Assembly: GCF_051020955.1 (NCBI RefSeq)
Contig: NW_027476284.1
Location: 279,977 to 343,976, forward strand
DNA length: 64,000 bases
Direction of reading: 5' to 3'
Source of the DNA: Megalopta genalis
Taxonomy: Eukaryota; Arthropoda; Insecta; Hymenoptera; Halictidae
Position 1 is the first letter of the stretch. Every line of letters begins with the position of its first letter. The notes beneath the pieces are model-generated. The model saw only the letters and a program-made list of their open reading frames with translations. It was not told where the DNA came from and searched no databases. The translations under genes and the position numbers were made by a program. Positions 1 through 10,008 of the stretch are shown here, piece by piece.

Positions 1-368
1 ACTAAGAAACTAAGAAACTAAGAAACTAAGAAACTAAGAAACTAAGAAACTAAGAAACTAAGAAACTAAGAAACTAAGAAACTAAGAAACTAAGAAACTA
101 AGAAACTAAGAAACTAAGAAACTAAGAAACTAAGAAACTAAGAAACTAAGAAACTAAGAAACTAAGAAACTAAGAAACTAAGAAACTGAGAAACTGAGAA
201 ACTGAGAAACTGAGAAACTGAGAAACTGAGAAACTTAGAAACTAAGAAACTATGAAACTAAGAAACTAAGAAAATTAGAAACGAAGAAACTAAGAAACTA
301 AGAAACTAAGAAACTAAGAAACTAAGAAACTAAGAAACTAAGAAACTAAGAAACTAAGAAACTAAGAA

Positions 369-377
369 ACTAAAGAA
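369..377 (+). other. 9-bp off-register monomer ACTAAAGAA
   Basis: One extra A turns the octamer into a nonamer and shifts the register by +1 until the 7-bp monomer at 938. The same nonamer occurs at 4337-4345 in the duplicated arm, so a single insertion was copied. Confidence 0.95.
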
Positions 378-937
378 ACTAAGAAACTTAGAAACAAAGA
401 AACTAAGAAACTAAGAAACTAAGAAACTAAGAAACTAAGAAACTAAGAAACTAAGAAACTAAGAAACTACGAAACTAAGAAACTAAGAAACTAAGAAACT
501 AAGAAACTAAGAAACTAAGAAACTAAGAAACTAGGAAACTAAGAAACTAAGAAAATAAGAAACTAAGAAACTAAGAAACTAAGAAACTGATAAACTAAGA
601 AACTAAGATACTAAGAAACTGAGAAACTGAGAAACTGAGAAACTAAGAAACTGAGAAACTGAGAAACTAAGAAACTAAGAAACTAAGAAACTAAGAAACT
701 AAGAAACTAAGAAACTAAGAAACTCAGAAACTAAGAAACTAAGTAACTAAGAAACTAAGAAACTAAGAAACTAAGAAACTAAGAAACTAACAATCTAAGA
801 AACTAAGAAACTAAGAAACTAAGAAACTAAGAAACTAAGAAACTGAGAAACTAAGAATCTAAGAAATTAAGAAACTCAGAAACTAAGAAACTAAGAAACT
901 AAGAAACTAAGAAACTAAGAAACTAAGAAACTAAGAA

Positions 938-944
938 AAAAGAA
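938..944 (+). other. 7-bp off-register monomer AAAAGAA
   Basis: CT of the monomer is replaced by a single A, giving a 7-bp unit that restores the register displaced at 369. The identical 7-bp unit recurs at 4898-4904 and 5145-5151. Confidence 0.95.
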
Positions 945-1208
945 ACTAAGAAACTAAGAAACTAAGAAACTAAGAAACTAAGAAACTAAGAAACTAAGAA
1001 ACTAAGAAACTAAGAAACTAAGAAACTAAGAAACTAAGAAATTAAGAAATTAAGAAATTAAGAAACTAAGAAACTAAGAAACCAAGAAACTAAGAAACTA
1101 AGAAACTAAGAAACTAAGAAACTAAGAAACTAAGAAACTAAGAAACTAAGAAACTAAGAAACTTAGAAACTAAGAAACTAAGAAACTAAGAAACTAAGAA
1201 ACTAAGAA

Positions 1209-1296
1209 ATTAAGAAATTAAGAAATTAAGAAACTATGAAACTAAGAAACTAAGAAACTAAGAAACGCACAAACTGACAAACTGGCAAACTGACAA
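1209..1296 (+). repeat. Module 1, first copy (ACGCACAA / ACTGGCAA form)
   Basis: Three ATTAAGAA (1209-1232), ACTATGAA, three plain, ACGCACAA (1265-1272), ACTGACAA, ACTGGCAA, ACTGACAA. ATTAAGAA gives the 7-bp A/T run AAATTAA, against a maximum of 3 in the plain repeat. ACGCACAA and ACTGACAA replace the G of the monomer by C and break CTNAG. The ACTGGCAA unit is found only here and at 3177. Confidence 0.9.
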
Positions 1297-3776
1297 ACTA
1301 AGAAACTAAGAAACTAAGAAACTAAGAAACTAAGAAACTAAGAAACTAAGAAACTAAGAAACTAAGAAACTAAGAAACTAAGAAACTAAGAAACTAAGAA
1401 ATTAAGAAATTAAGAAATTAAGAAACTAAGAAACTAAGAAACTAAGAAACTAAGAAACTGAGAAACTGAGAAACTGCGAAACTGAGAAACTGAGAAACTG
1501 AGAAACTGAGAAACTGAGAAACTAAGAAACTAAGAAACTTAGAAACTAAGAAACTAAGAAACTAAGAAACTAAGAAACCAAGAAACTAAGAAATTAAGAA
1601 ATTAAGAAATTAAGAAACTAAGAAACTAAGAAACTAAGAAACTAAGACACTGAGAAACTGAGAAACTAAGAAACTAAGAAACTAAGAAACTAAGAAACTA
1701 AGAAACTAAGAAACTAAGAAATTAAGAAATTAAGAAATTAAGAAACTAAGAAACTAAGAAACTAAGAAACTAAGAAATTAAGAAATTAAGAAATTAAGAA
1801 ACAAAGAAACTAAGAAACTAAGAAACTACGAAACGAACAAACTGACAAACTGACAAACTGACAAACTAAGAAACTAAGAAACTAAGAAACTAAGAAACTA
1901 AGAAACTAAGAAACTAAGAAACTAAGAAACTAAGAAACTAAGAAACTAAGAAACTAAGAAACTAAGAAACTAAGAAACTAAGAAACTAAGAAACTAAGAA
2001 ACTAAGAAACTAAGAAACTAAGAAACTAAGAAACTAAGAAACTAAGAAACTAAGAAACTAAGAAACTAAGAAACTAAGAAACTAAGAAACTATGAAACTA
2101 AGAAACTAAGAAACTAAGAAACTAAGAAACTAAGAAACTAAGAAACTAAGAAACTAAGAAACTAAGAAACTAAGAAACTAAGAAACTAAGAAACTAAGAA
2201 ACTAAGAAACTAAGAAACTAAGAAACTAAGAAACTAAGAAACTAAGAAACTATGAAACTAAGAAACTAAGAAACTAAGAAACTAAGAAACTAAGAAACTA
2301 AGAAACTAAGAAACTAAGAAACTAAGAAACTAAGAAACTAAGAAACTAAGAAACTAAGAAACTAAGAAACTAAGAAACTAAGAAACTAAGAAACTAAGAA
2401 ACTAAGAAACTGAGAAACTAAGAAACTGAGAAACTAAGAAACTAAGAAACTAAGAAACTAAGATACTAAGAAACTAAGAAACTAAGAAACTAAGAAACTA
2501 AGAAACTAAGAAACTATGAAACTAAGAAACTAAGAAACTAAGAAACTAAGAAACTAAGAAACTAACAATCTAAGAAACTAAGAAGCTAAGAAACTAAGAA
2601 ACTAACAAACTGACAAACTAAGAAACTAAGAAACTAAGAAACTAAGAAACTGAGAAACTAAGAAACTAAGAAATTAAGAAACTCAGAAACTAAGAAACTA
2701 AGAAACTAAGAAACTAAGAAACTAAGAAACTAAGAAACTAAGAAACTAAGAAACTAAGAAACTAAGAAACTAAGAAACTAAGAAACTAAGAAACTAAGAA
2801 ACTAAGAAACTAAGAAACTAAGAAACTAAGAAACTAAGAAACTAAGAAACTAAGAAACTAAGAAACTAAGAAACTAAGAAACTAAGAAACTAAGAAACTA
2901 AGAAACTAAGAAACTAAGAAACTAAGAAACTAAGAAACTAAGAAACTAAGAAACTAAGAAACTAAGAAACTAAGAAATTAAGAAATTAAGAAATTAAGAA
3001 ACTAAGAAACTAAGAAACTAAGAAACTAAGAAACGAACAAACTGACAAACTGACAAACTGACAAACTAAGAAACTAAGAAACTAAGAAACTAAGAAACTA
3101 AGAAATTAAGAAATTAAGAAACTATGAAACTAAGAAACTAAGAAACTAAGAAACGCACAAACTGACAAACTGGCAAACTGACAAACTAAGAAACTAAGAA
3201 ACTAAGAAACTAAGAAACTAAGAAACTAAGAAACTAAGAAACTAAGAAACTAAGAAACTAAGAAACTAAGAAACTAAGAAATTAAGAAATTAAGAAATTA
3301 AGAAACTAAGAAACTAAGAAACTAAGAAACTAAGAAACTGAGAAACTGAGAAACTGCGAAACTGAGAAACTGAGAAACTGAGAAACTGAGAAACTAAGAA
3401 ACTAAGAAACTTAGAAACTAAGAAACTAAGAAACTAAGAAACTAAGAAACCAAGAAACTAAGAAACGAACAAACTGACAAACTGACAAACTAAGAAACTA
3501 AGAAACTAAGAAACTCAGAAACTAAGAAACTAAGAAACTAAGAAACTAAGAAACTAAGAAACTAAGAAACTAAGAAACCATGAAACTAAGAAACTAAGAA
3601 ACTAAGAAACTAAGAAACTCAGAAACTAAGAAACTAAGAAACTAAGAAACTAAGAAACTAAGAAACTAAGAAACTAAGAAACTAAGAAATTAAGAAATTA
3701 AGAAATTAAGAAACTAAGAAACTAAGAAACTAAGAAACTACGAAACGAACAAACTGACAAACTGACAAACTGACAA
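1209..3776 (+). repeat. Higher-order duplication, offset 1,880-1,912 bp
   Basis: Copy 1 (1209-1864) and copy 2 (3105-3776) share a distinctive module 1 variant in which ACGCACAA is followed by ACTGACAA, ACTGGCAA and ACTGACAA (1265-1296 and 3153-3184). They also share an ATTAAGAA triplet (1401 and 3281), the ACTGAGAA run with ACTGCGAA at its third unit (1473 and 3353), ACTTAGAA, ACCAAGAA and a second module 1 preceded by ACTACGAA (1825 and 3737). Copy 2 contains an extra ACGAACAA box at 3465-3488. This repeat lies wholly between the two arms of the 3.97-kb duplication, so amplification happened in at least two rounds. Confidence 0.9.
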
Positions 3777-4160
3777 ACTAAGAAACTAAGAAACTAAGAA
3801 ACTAAGAAACTAAGAAACTAAGAAACTAAGAAACTAAGAAACTAAGAAACTAAGAAACTAAGAAACTAAGAAACTAAGAAACTAAGAAACTAAGAAACTA
3901 AGAAACTAAGAAACTAAGAAACTAAGAAACTAAGAAACTAAGAAACTAAGAAACTAAGAAACTAAGAAACTAAGAAACTAAGAAACTAAGAAACTAAGAA
4001 ACTAAGAAACTAAGAAACTAAGAAACTAAGAAACTAAGAAACTAAGAAACTAAGAAACTAAGAAACTAAGAAACTAAGAAACTAAGAAACTAAGAAACTA
4101 AGAAACTAAGAAACTAAGAAACTAAGAAACTAAGAAACTAAGAAACTAAGAAACTAAGAA
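3777..4160 (+). repeat. Uninterrupted canonical tract, 48 monomers
   Basis: 384 bp of plain ACTAAGAA with no variant seen on reading. It separates the last module 1 of the 1.9-kb repeat from the ACTGAGAA run that opens the second arm of the 3.97-kb repeat. Confidence 0.85.
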
Positions 4161-4336
4161 ACTGAGAAACTGAGAAACTGAGAAACTGAGAAACTGAGAA
4201 ACTGAGAAACTGAGAAACTGAGAAACTAAGAAACTATGAAACTAAGAAACTAAGAAACTTAGAAACGAAGAAACTAAGAAACTAAGAAACTAAGAAACTA
4301 AGAAACTAAGAAACTAAGAAACTAAGAAACTAAGAA

Positions 4337-4345
4337 ACTAAAGAA
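4337..4345 (+). other. 9-bp off-register monomer, second copy
   Basis: Same ACTAAAGAA nonamer as at 369, 3,968 bp downstream (496 x 8). It shifts the register by +1 until 4898. Confidence 0.95.
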
Positions 4346-4897
4346 ACTAAGAAACTTAGAAACTAAGAAACTAAGAAACTAAGAAACTAAGAAACTAAGA
4401 AACTAAGAAACTAAGAAACTAAGAAACTAAGAAACTAAGAAACTACGAAACTAAGAAACTAAGAAACTAAGAAACTAAGAAACTAGGAAACTAAGAAACT
4501 AAGAAAATAAGAAACTAAGAAACTAAGAAACTAAGAAACTGATAAACTAAGAAACTAAGATACTAAGAAACTGAGAAACTGAGAAACTGAGAAACTAAGA
4601 AACTGAGAAACTGAGAAACTAAGAAACTAAGAAACTAAGAAACTAAGAAACTAAGAAACTAAGAAACTAAGAAACTCAGAAACTAAGAAGCTAAGTAACT
4701 AAGAAACTAAGAAACTAAGAAACTAAGAAACTAAGAAACTAACAATCTAAGAAACTAAGAAACTAAGAAACTAAGAAACTAAGAAACTAAGAAACTGAGA
4801 AACTAAGAATCTAAGAAATTAAGAAACTCAGAAACTAAGAAACTAAGAAACTAAGAAACTAAGAAACTAAGAAACTAAGAAACTAAGAAACTAAGAA

Positions 4898-4904
4898 AAA
4901 AGAA
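4898..4904 (+). other. 7-bp off-register monomer, second copy
   Basis: Same AAAAGAA unit as at 938, 3,960 bp downstream. It returns the register to that of position 1. Confidence 0.95.
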
Positions 4905-4992
4905 ACTAAGAAACTAAGAAACTAAGATACTAAGAAACTAAGAAACTAAGAAACTAAGAAACTAAGAAACTAAGAAACTAAGAAACTAAGAA

Positions 4993-5072
4993 ATTAAGAA
5001 ATTAAGAAATTAAGAAACTAAGAAACTAAGAAACCAAGAAACTAAGAAACGAACAAACTGACAAACTGACAA
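4993..5072 (+). repeat. Module 1, typical long-spacer copy
   Basis: Three ATTAAGAA, two plain, ACCAAGAA, one plain, ACGAACAA, two ACTGACAA. This exact order with ACCAAGAA in the spacer recurs at 9521-9600, 11833-11912, 18945-19024, 20217-20296, 24553-24632, 28377-28456, 34849-34928 and 37817-37896, so it is the most stable subtype of the module over 33 kb. Confidence 0.9.
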
Positions 5073-5144
5073 ACTAAGAAACTAAGAAACTAAGAAACTA
5101 AGAAACTAAGAAACTAAGAAACTAAGAATCTAAGAAACTAAGAA

Positions 5145-5151
5145 AAAAGAA
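5145..5151 (+). other. 7-bp off-register monomer, third copy; last register change
   Basis: Third AAAAGAA unit, here without a compensating nonamer, so the register stays at -1 for the rest of the window. From 5153 to 64000 each monomer begins CTAAGAAA at a position equal to 1 modulo 8. Confidence 0.95.
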
Positions 5152-5925
5152 ACTAAGAAACTAAGAAACTAAGAAACTAAGAAACTAAGAAACTAAGAAA
5201 CTAAGAAACTAAGAAACTAAGAAACTAAGAAACTAAGAAACTAAGAAACTAAGAAACCAAGAAACTAAGAAACGAACAAACTGACAAACTGACAAACTAA
5301 GAAACTAAGAAACTAAGAAACTAAGAAACTAAGAAACTAAGAAACTAAGAAACTAAGGAACTAAGAAACTAAGAAACTAAGAAACGAACAAACTGACAAA
5401 CTAAGAAACTAAGAAACTAAGAAACTAAGAAACTAAGAAACTAAGAAACTAAGAAACTCAGAAACTCAGAAACTCAGAAACTAAGAAACTAAGAAACTAA
5501 GAAACTAAGAAATTAAGAAATTAAGAAATTAAGAAACTAAGAAACTAAGAAACGAACAAACTGACAAACTGAGAAACTAAGAAACTAATAAACTAAGAAA
5601 CTCAGAAACTAAGAATCTAAGAAACTAAGAAACTAAGAAACTAAGAAACTAAGAAACTAAGAAACTAAGAAACTGAGAAACTGAGAAACTGAAAAACTGA
5701 GAAACTGAGAAACTGAGAAACTGAGAAACTGAGAAACTGAGAAACTGAGAAACTAAGAAACTAAGAAACTAAGAAACTAAGAAACTTAGAAACTAAGAAA
5801 CTAAGAAACTAAGAAACTAAGAAACTAAGAAACTAAGAAACTAAGAAACTAAGAAACTAAGAAACTAAGAAACTAAGAAACTAAGAAACTAAGAAACTAA
5901 GAAACTAAGAAACTAAGAAACTAAG

Positions 5926-6024
5926 AAACTAACAATCTAAGAAACTAAGAAACTAAGAAACTAAGAAACTAAGAAACTATGAAACTGAGAAACTAAGAAA
6001 CTAAGAAATTAAGAAACTCAGAAA
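5926..6024 (+). repeat. Module 2, typical copy
   Basis: ACTAACAA then TCTAAGAA (caatct at 5933-5938), plain units with one ACTATGAA, ACTGAGAA, two plain, ATTAAGAA, ACTCAGAA (from 6017). The distance from caatct to ACTCAGAA is 84 bp here and at 791 and 12805; in the 40333 subtype it is 92 bp. The single ATTAAGAA of module 2 is distinct from the triplets of module 1. Confidence 0.88.
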
Positions 6025-6992
6025 CTAAGAAACTAAGAAACTAAGAAACTAAGAAACTAAGAAACTAAGAAACTAAGAAACTAAGAAACTAAGAAACTAA
6101 GAAACTAAGAAACTAAGAAACTAAGAAACTAAGAAACTAAGAAACTAAGAAACTAAGAAACTAAGAAACTAAGAAACTAAGAAACTAAGAAACTAAGAAA
6201 CTAAGAAACTAAGAAACTAAGAAACTAAGAAACTAAGAAACTAAGAAACTAAGAAACTAACAATCTAAGAAACTAAGAAACTAAGAAACTAAAAAACTAA
6301 GAAACTAAGAAACTAAAAAACTAAGAAACTAAGAAACTAAGAAACTAAGAAACTAAGAAACTAAGAAACTAAGAAACTATGAAACTAAGAAACTAAGAAA
6401 CTAAGAAACTAAGAAACTAAGAAACTAAGAAACTAAGAAACTAAGAAACTAAGAAACTAAGAAACTAAGAAACTAAGAAACTAAGAAACTAAGAAACTAA
6501 GAAACTAAGAAACTAAGAAACTGAGAAACTGAGAAACTAAGAAACTAAGAAACTAAGAAACTAAGAAACTAAGAAACTAAGAAACTAAGAAACTAAGAAA
6601 CTAAGAAACTAAGAAACTAAGAAACTAAGAAACTAAGAAACTAAGAAACTAAGAAACTAAGAAACTAAGAAACTAAGAAACTAAGAAACTAAGAAACTAA
6701 GAAACTAACAATCTAAGAAACTAAGAAACTAAGAAACTAAGAAACTAAGAAACTGAGAAACTAAGAAACTAAGAACTTAAGAAACTCAGAAACTAAGAAA
6801 CTAAGAAACTAAGAAACTAAGAAACTAAGAAACTAAGAAACTAAGAAACTAAGAAACTAAGAAACTAAGAAACTAAGAAACTAAGAAACTAAGAAACTAA
6901 GAAACTAAGAAAGTAAGAAACTAAGAAACTAAGAAACTAAGAAACTAAGAAACTAAGAAACTAAGAAACTAAGAAACTAAGAAACTAAGAAA

Positions 6993-9544
6993 TTAAGAAA
7001 TTAAGAAATTAAGAAACTAAGAAACTAAGAAACGAACAAACTGACATACTGACAAACTGACAAACTAAGAAACTAAGAAACTAAGAAACTAAGAAACTAA
7101 GAAACTAAGAAACTAAGAAACTAAGAAACTAAGAAAATAAGAAAATAAGAAACTAAGAAACTAAGAAACTAAGAAACTAAGAAACTAAGAAACTAAGAAA
7201 CTAAGAAACTAAGAAACTAAGAAACGAACAAACTGACAAACTAAGAAACTAAGAAACTAAGAAACAAAGAAACTAACAAACTAAGAAACTAAGAAACTAA
7301 GAAACTAAGAAACAAAGAAAATAAGAAACTAAGAAACTAAGAAACTAAGAAACTAAGAAACTAAGAAACTAAGAAACTAAGAAACTAAGAAACTAAGAAA
7401 CTAAGAAACTAAGAAACTAAGAAACTAAGAAACTAACAATCTAAGAAACTAAGAAACTAAGAAACTAAAAAAGTAAGAAACTAAGAAACTAAGAAACTAA
7501 GAAACTAAGAAACTAAGAAACTAAGAAACTAAGAAACTAAGAAACTAAGAAACTAAGAAACTATGAAACTAAGAAACTAAGAAACTAAGAAACTAAGAAA
7601 CTAAGAAACTAAGAAACTAAGAAACTAAGACACTAAGAAACTGAGAAACTGAGAAACTAAGAAACTAAGAAACTAAGAAACTAAGAAACTAAGAAACTAA
7701 GAAGCTAAGAAACTAAGAAACTAAGAAACTAAGAAACTAAGAAACAAAGAAACTAAGAAACTAAGAAACTAAGAAACTAAAAAACTAAGAAACTAACAAT
7801 CTAAGAAACTAAGAAACTATGAAACTAAGAAACTAAGAAACTAAGAAACTAAGAAACTAAGAAACTGAGAAACTAAGAAACTAAGAAATTAAGAAACTCA
7901 GAAACTAAGAAACTAAGAAACTAAGAAACTAAGAAACTAAGAAACTAAGAAACTAAGAAACTAAGAAACTAAGAAAGTAAGAAACTAAGAAACTAAGAAA
8001 CTAAGAAACTAAGAAACTAAGAAACTAAGAAACTAAGAAACTAAGAAACTAAGAAACTAAGAAACTAAGAAACTAAGAAATTAAGAAATTAAGAAATTAA
8101 GAAACTAAGAAACTAAGAAACTAAGAAACTGAGAAACTAAGAAACTAAGAAATTAAGAAACTCAGAAACTAAGAAACTAAGAAACTAAGAAACTAAGAAA
8201 CTAAGAAACTAAGAAACTAAGAAACTAAGAAACTAAGAAACTAAGAAACTAAGAAACTAAGAAACTAAGAAACTAAGAAACTAAGAAACTAAGAAACTAA
8301 GAAACTAAGAAACTAAGAAACTAAGAAACTAAGAAACTAAGAAACTAAGAAACTAAGAAACTAAGAAACTAAGAAATTAAGAAATTAAGTAATTAAGAAA
8401 CTAAGAAACTAAGAAACGAACAAACTGACATACTGACAAACTGACAAACTAAGAAACTAAGAAACTAAGAAACTAAGAAACTAAGAAACTAAGAAACTAA
8501 GAAACTAAGAAACTAAGAAAATAAGAAAATAAGAAACTAAGAAACTAAGAAACTAAGAAACTAAGAAATTAAGAAACTAAGAAACTAAGAAACTAAGAAA
8601 CTAAGAAACTAAGAAACGAACAAACTGACAAACTAAGAAACTAAGAAACTAAGAAACAAAGAAACTAACAAACTAAGAAACTAAGAAACTAAGAAACTAA
8701 GAAACAAAGAAAATAAGAAACTATGAAACTAAGAAACTAAGAAACTAAGAAACTAAGAAACTAAGAAACTAAGAAACTAAGAAACTAAGAAACTAACAAT
8801 CTAAGAAACTAAGAAACTAAGAAACTAAAAAAGTAAGAAACTAAGAAACTAAGAAACTAAGAAACTAAGAAACTAAGAAACTAAGAAACTAAGAAACTAA
8901 GAAACTAAGAAACTAAGAAACTAAGAAACTAAGAAACTAAGAAACTAAGAAACTATGAAACTAAGAAACTAAGAAACTAAGAAACTAAGAAACTAAGAAA
9001 CTAAGAAACTAAGAAACTAAGACACTAAGAAACTGAGAAACTGAGAAACTAAGAAACTAAGAAACTAAGAAACTAAGAAACTAAGAAACTAAGAAACTAA
9101 GAAGCTAAGAAACTAAGAAACTAAGAAACTAAGAAACTAAGAAACTAAGAAACTAAGAAACAAAGAAACTAAGAAACTAACAAACTAAGAAACTAAGAAA
9201 CTAAGAAACTAACAATCTAAGAAACTAAGAAACTATGAAACTAAGAAACTAAGAAACTAAGAAACTAAGAAACTAAGAAACTGAGAAACTAAGAAACTAA
9301 GAAATTAAGAAACTCAGAAACTAAGAAACTAAGAAACTAAGAAACTAAGAAACTAAGAAACTAAGAAACTAAGAAACTAAGAAACTAAGAAACTAAGAAA
9401 CTAAGAAAGTAAGAAACTAAGAAACTAAGAAACTAAGAAACTAAGAAACTAAGAAACTAAGAAACTAAGAAACTAAGAAACTAAGAAACTAAGAAACTAA
9501 GAAACTAAGAAACTAAGAAATTAAGAAATTAAGAAATTAAGAAA
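6993..9544 (+). repeat. Tandem higher-order repeat, ~1.38 kb, two copies
   Basis: Copy 1 starts at 6993 and copy 2 at 8377. Shared landmarks: module 1 with CTGACATA (7033 and 8417, offset 1,384), paired AATAAGAA units (offset 1,384), an ACGAACAA box (7225 and 8617, offset 1,392), ACAAAGAA next to ACTAACAA, module 2 remnants (7437 and 8797, offset 1,360; 7797 and 9213, offset 1,416) and a terminal ATTAAGAA triplet (8081 and 9521). Copy 2 carries a private CTAAGTAA-type change inside its triplet (8385). The offset drift reflects gain and loss of whole monomers. Confidence 0.88.
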
Positions 9545-9656
9545 CTAAGAAACTAAGAAACCAAGAAACTAAGAAACGAACAAACTGACAAACTGACAAA
9601 CTAAGAAACTAAGAAACTAAGAAACTAAGAAACTAAGAAACGAACAAACTGACAAA

Positions 9657-10008
9657 CTAAGAAACTAAGAAACTAAGAAACTAAGAAACTAAGAAACTAA
9701 GAAACTAAGAAACTAAGAAACTAAGAAACTAAGAAACTAAGAAACTAAGAAACTAAGAAACTAAGAAACTAAGAAACTAAGAAACTAAGAAACTAAGAAA
9801 CTAAGAAACTAAGAAACTAAGAAACTAAGAAACTAAGAAACTAAGAAACTAAGAAACTAAGAAACTAAGAAACTAAGAAACTAAGAAACTAAGAAACTAA
9901 GAAACTAAGAAACTAAGAAACTAAGAAACTAAGAAACTAAGAAACTAAGAAACTAAGAAACTAAGAAACTAAGAAACTAAGAAACTAAGAAACTAAGAAA
10001 CTAAGAAA
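9657..10008 (+). repeat. Uninterrupted canonical tract, 44 monomers
   Basis: 352 bp of plain monomers following the ACGAACAA box at about 9640, ended by a CTAAGAAT unit near 10009. No other signal seen. Confidence 0.85.

Larger units (their letters stand above)
185..4904 (+). repeat. Higher-order duplication, offset 3,952-3,984 bp
   Basis: Copy 1 (185-944) and copy 2 (4161-4904) share an ordered set of rare variants: an ACTGAGAA run, ACTATGAA (249 and 4233), ACGAAGAA (281 and 4265), a 9-bp monomer (369 and 4337), ACTGATAA, the three-one-two ACTGAGAA pattern (about 614 and 4569), ACTAAGTA, module 2 (caatct at 791 and 4743) and a 7-bp monomer (938 and 4898). Offsets shift from 3,984 to 3,968 to 3,960 or 3,952 as whole 8-bp units were gained or lost. 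The ACTGAGAA run is six units in copy 1 and eight in copy 2. The shared off-register monomers make common descent close to certain. Confidence 0.93.
1..5152 (+). repeat. Left zone: variant-rich array with off-register monomers
   Basis: This is the only part of the window where the 8-bp register moves (units at 369, 938, 4337, 4898 and 5145). It carries six copies of module 1 (1209-1296, 1777-1864, 2977-3064, 3105-3184, 3689-3776, 4993-5072). Further ATTAAGAA triplets without the ACGAACAA part start at 1041, 1401, 1593, 1721 and 3281. Module 2 begins at about 788, 2563 and 4740. ACTGAGAA runs lie at 185-232, 1457-1520, 3337-3392 and 4161-4224; the second and third each contain one ACTGCGAA at the third position, marking them as copies of each other. 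Two duplication layers cross the zone, with offsets of about 1.9 kb and about 3.97 kb. A separate ACGAACAA plus two ACTGACAA box sits at 3465-3488 without the triplet. Confidence 0.95.

Noticed and set aside
249..280. ATG-started micro-ORFs at ACTATGAA units
   Set aside because: ATG is followed by four codons and a stop in plain context, with no ribosome-binding or initiation context beyond the repeat itself.
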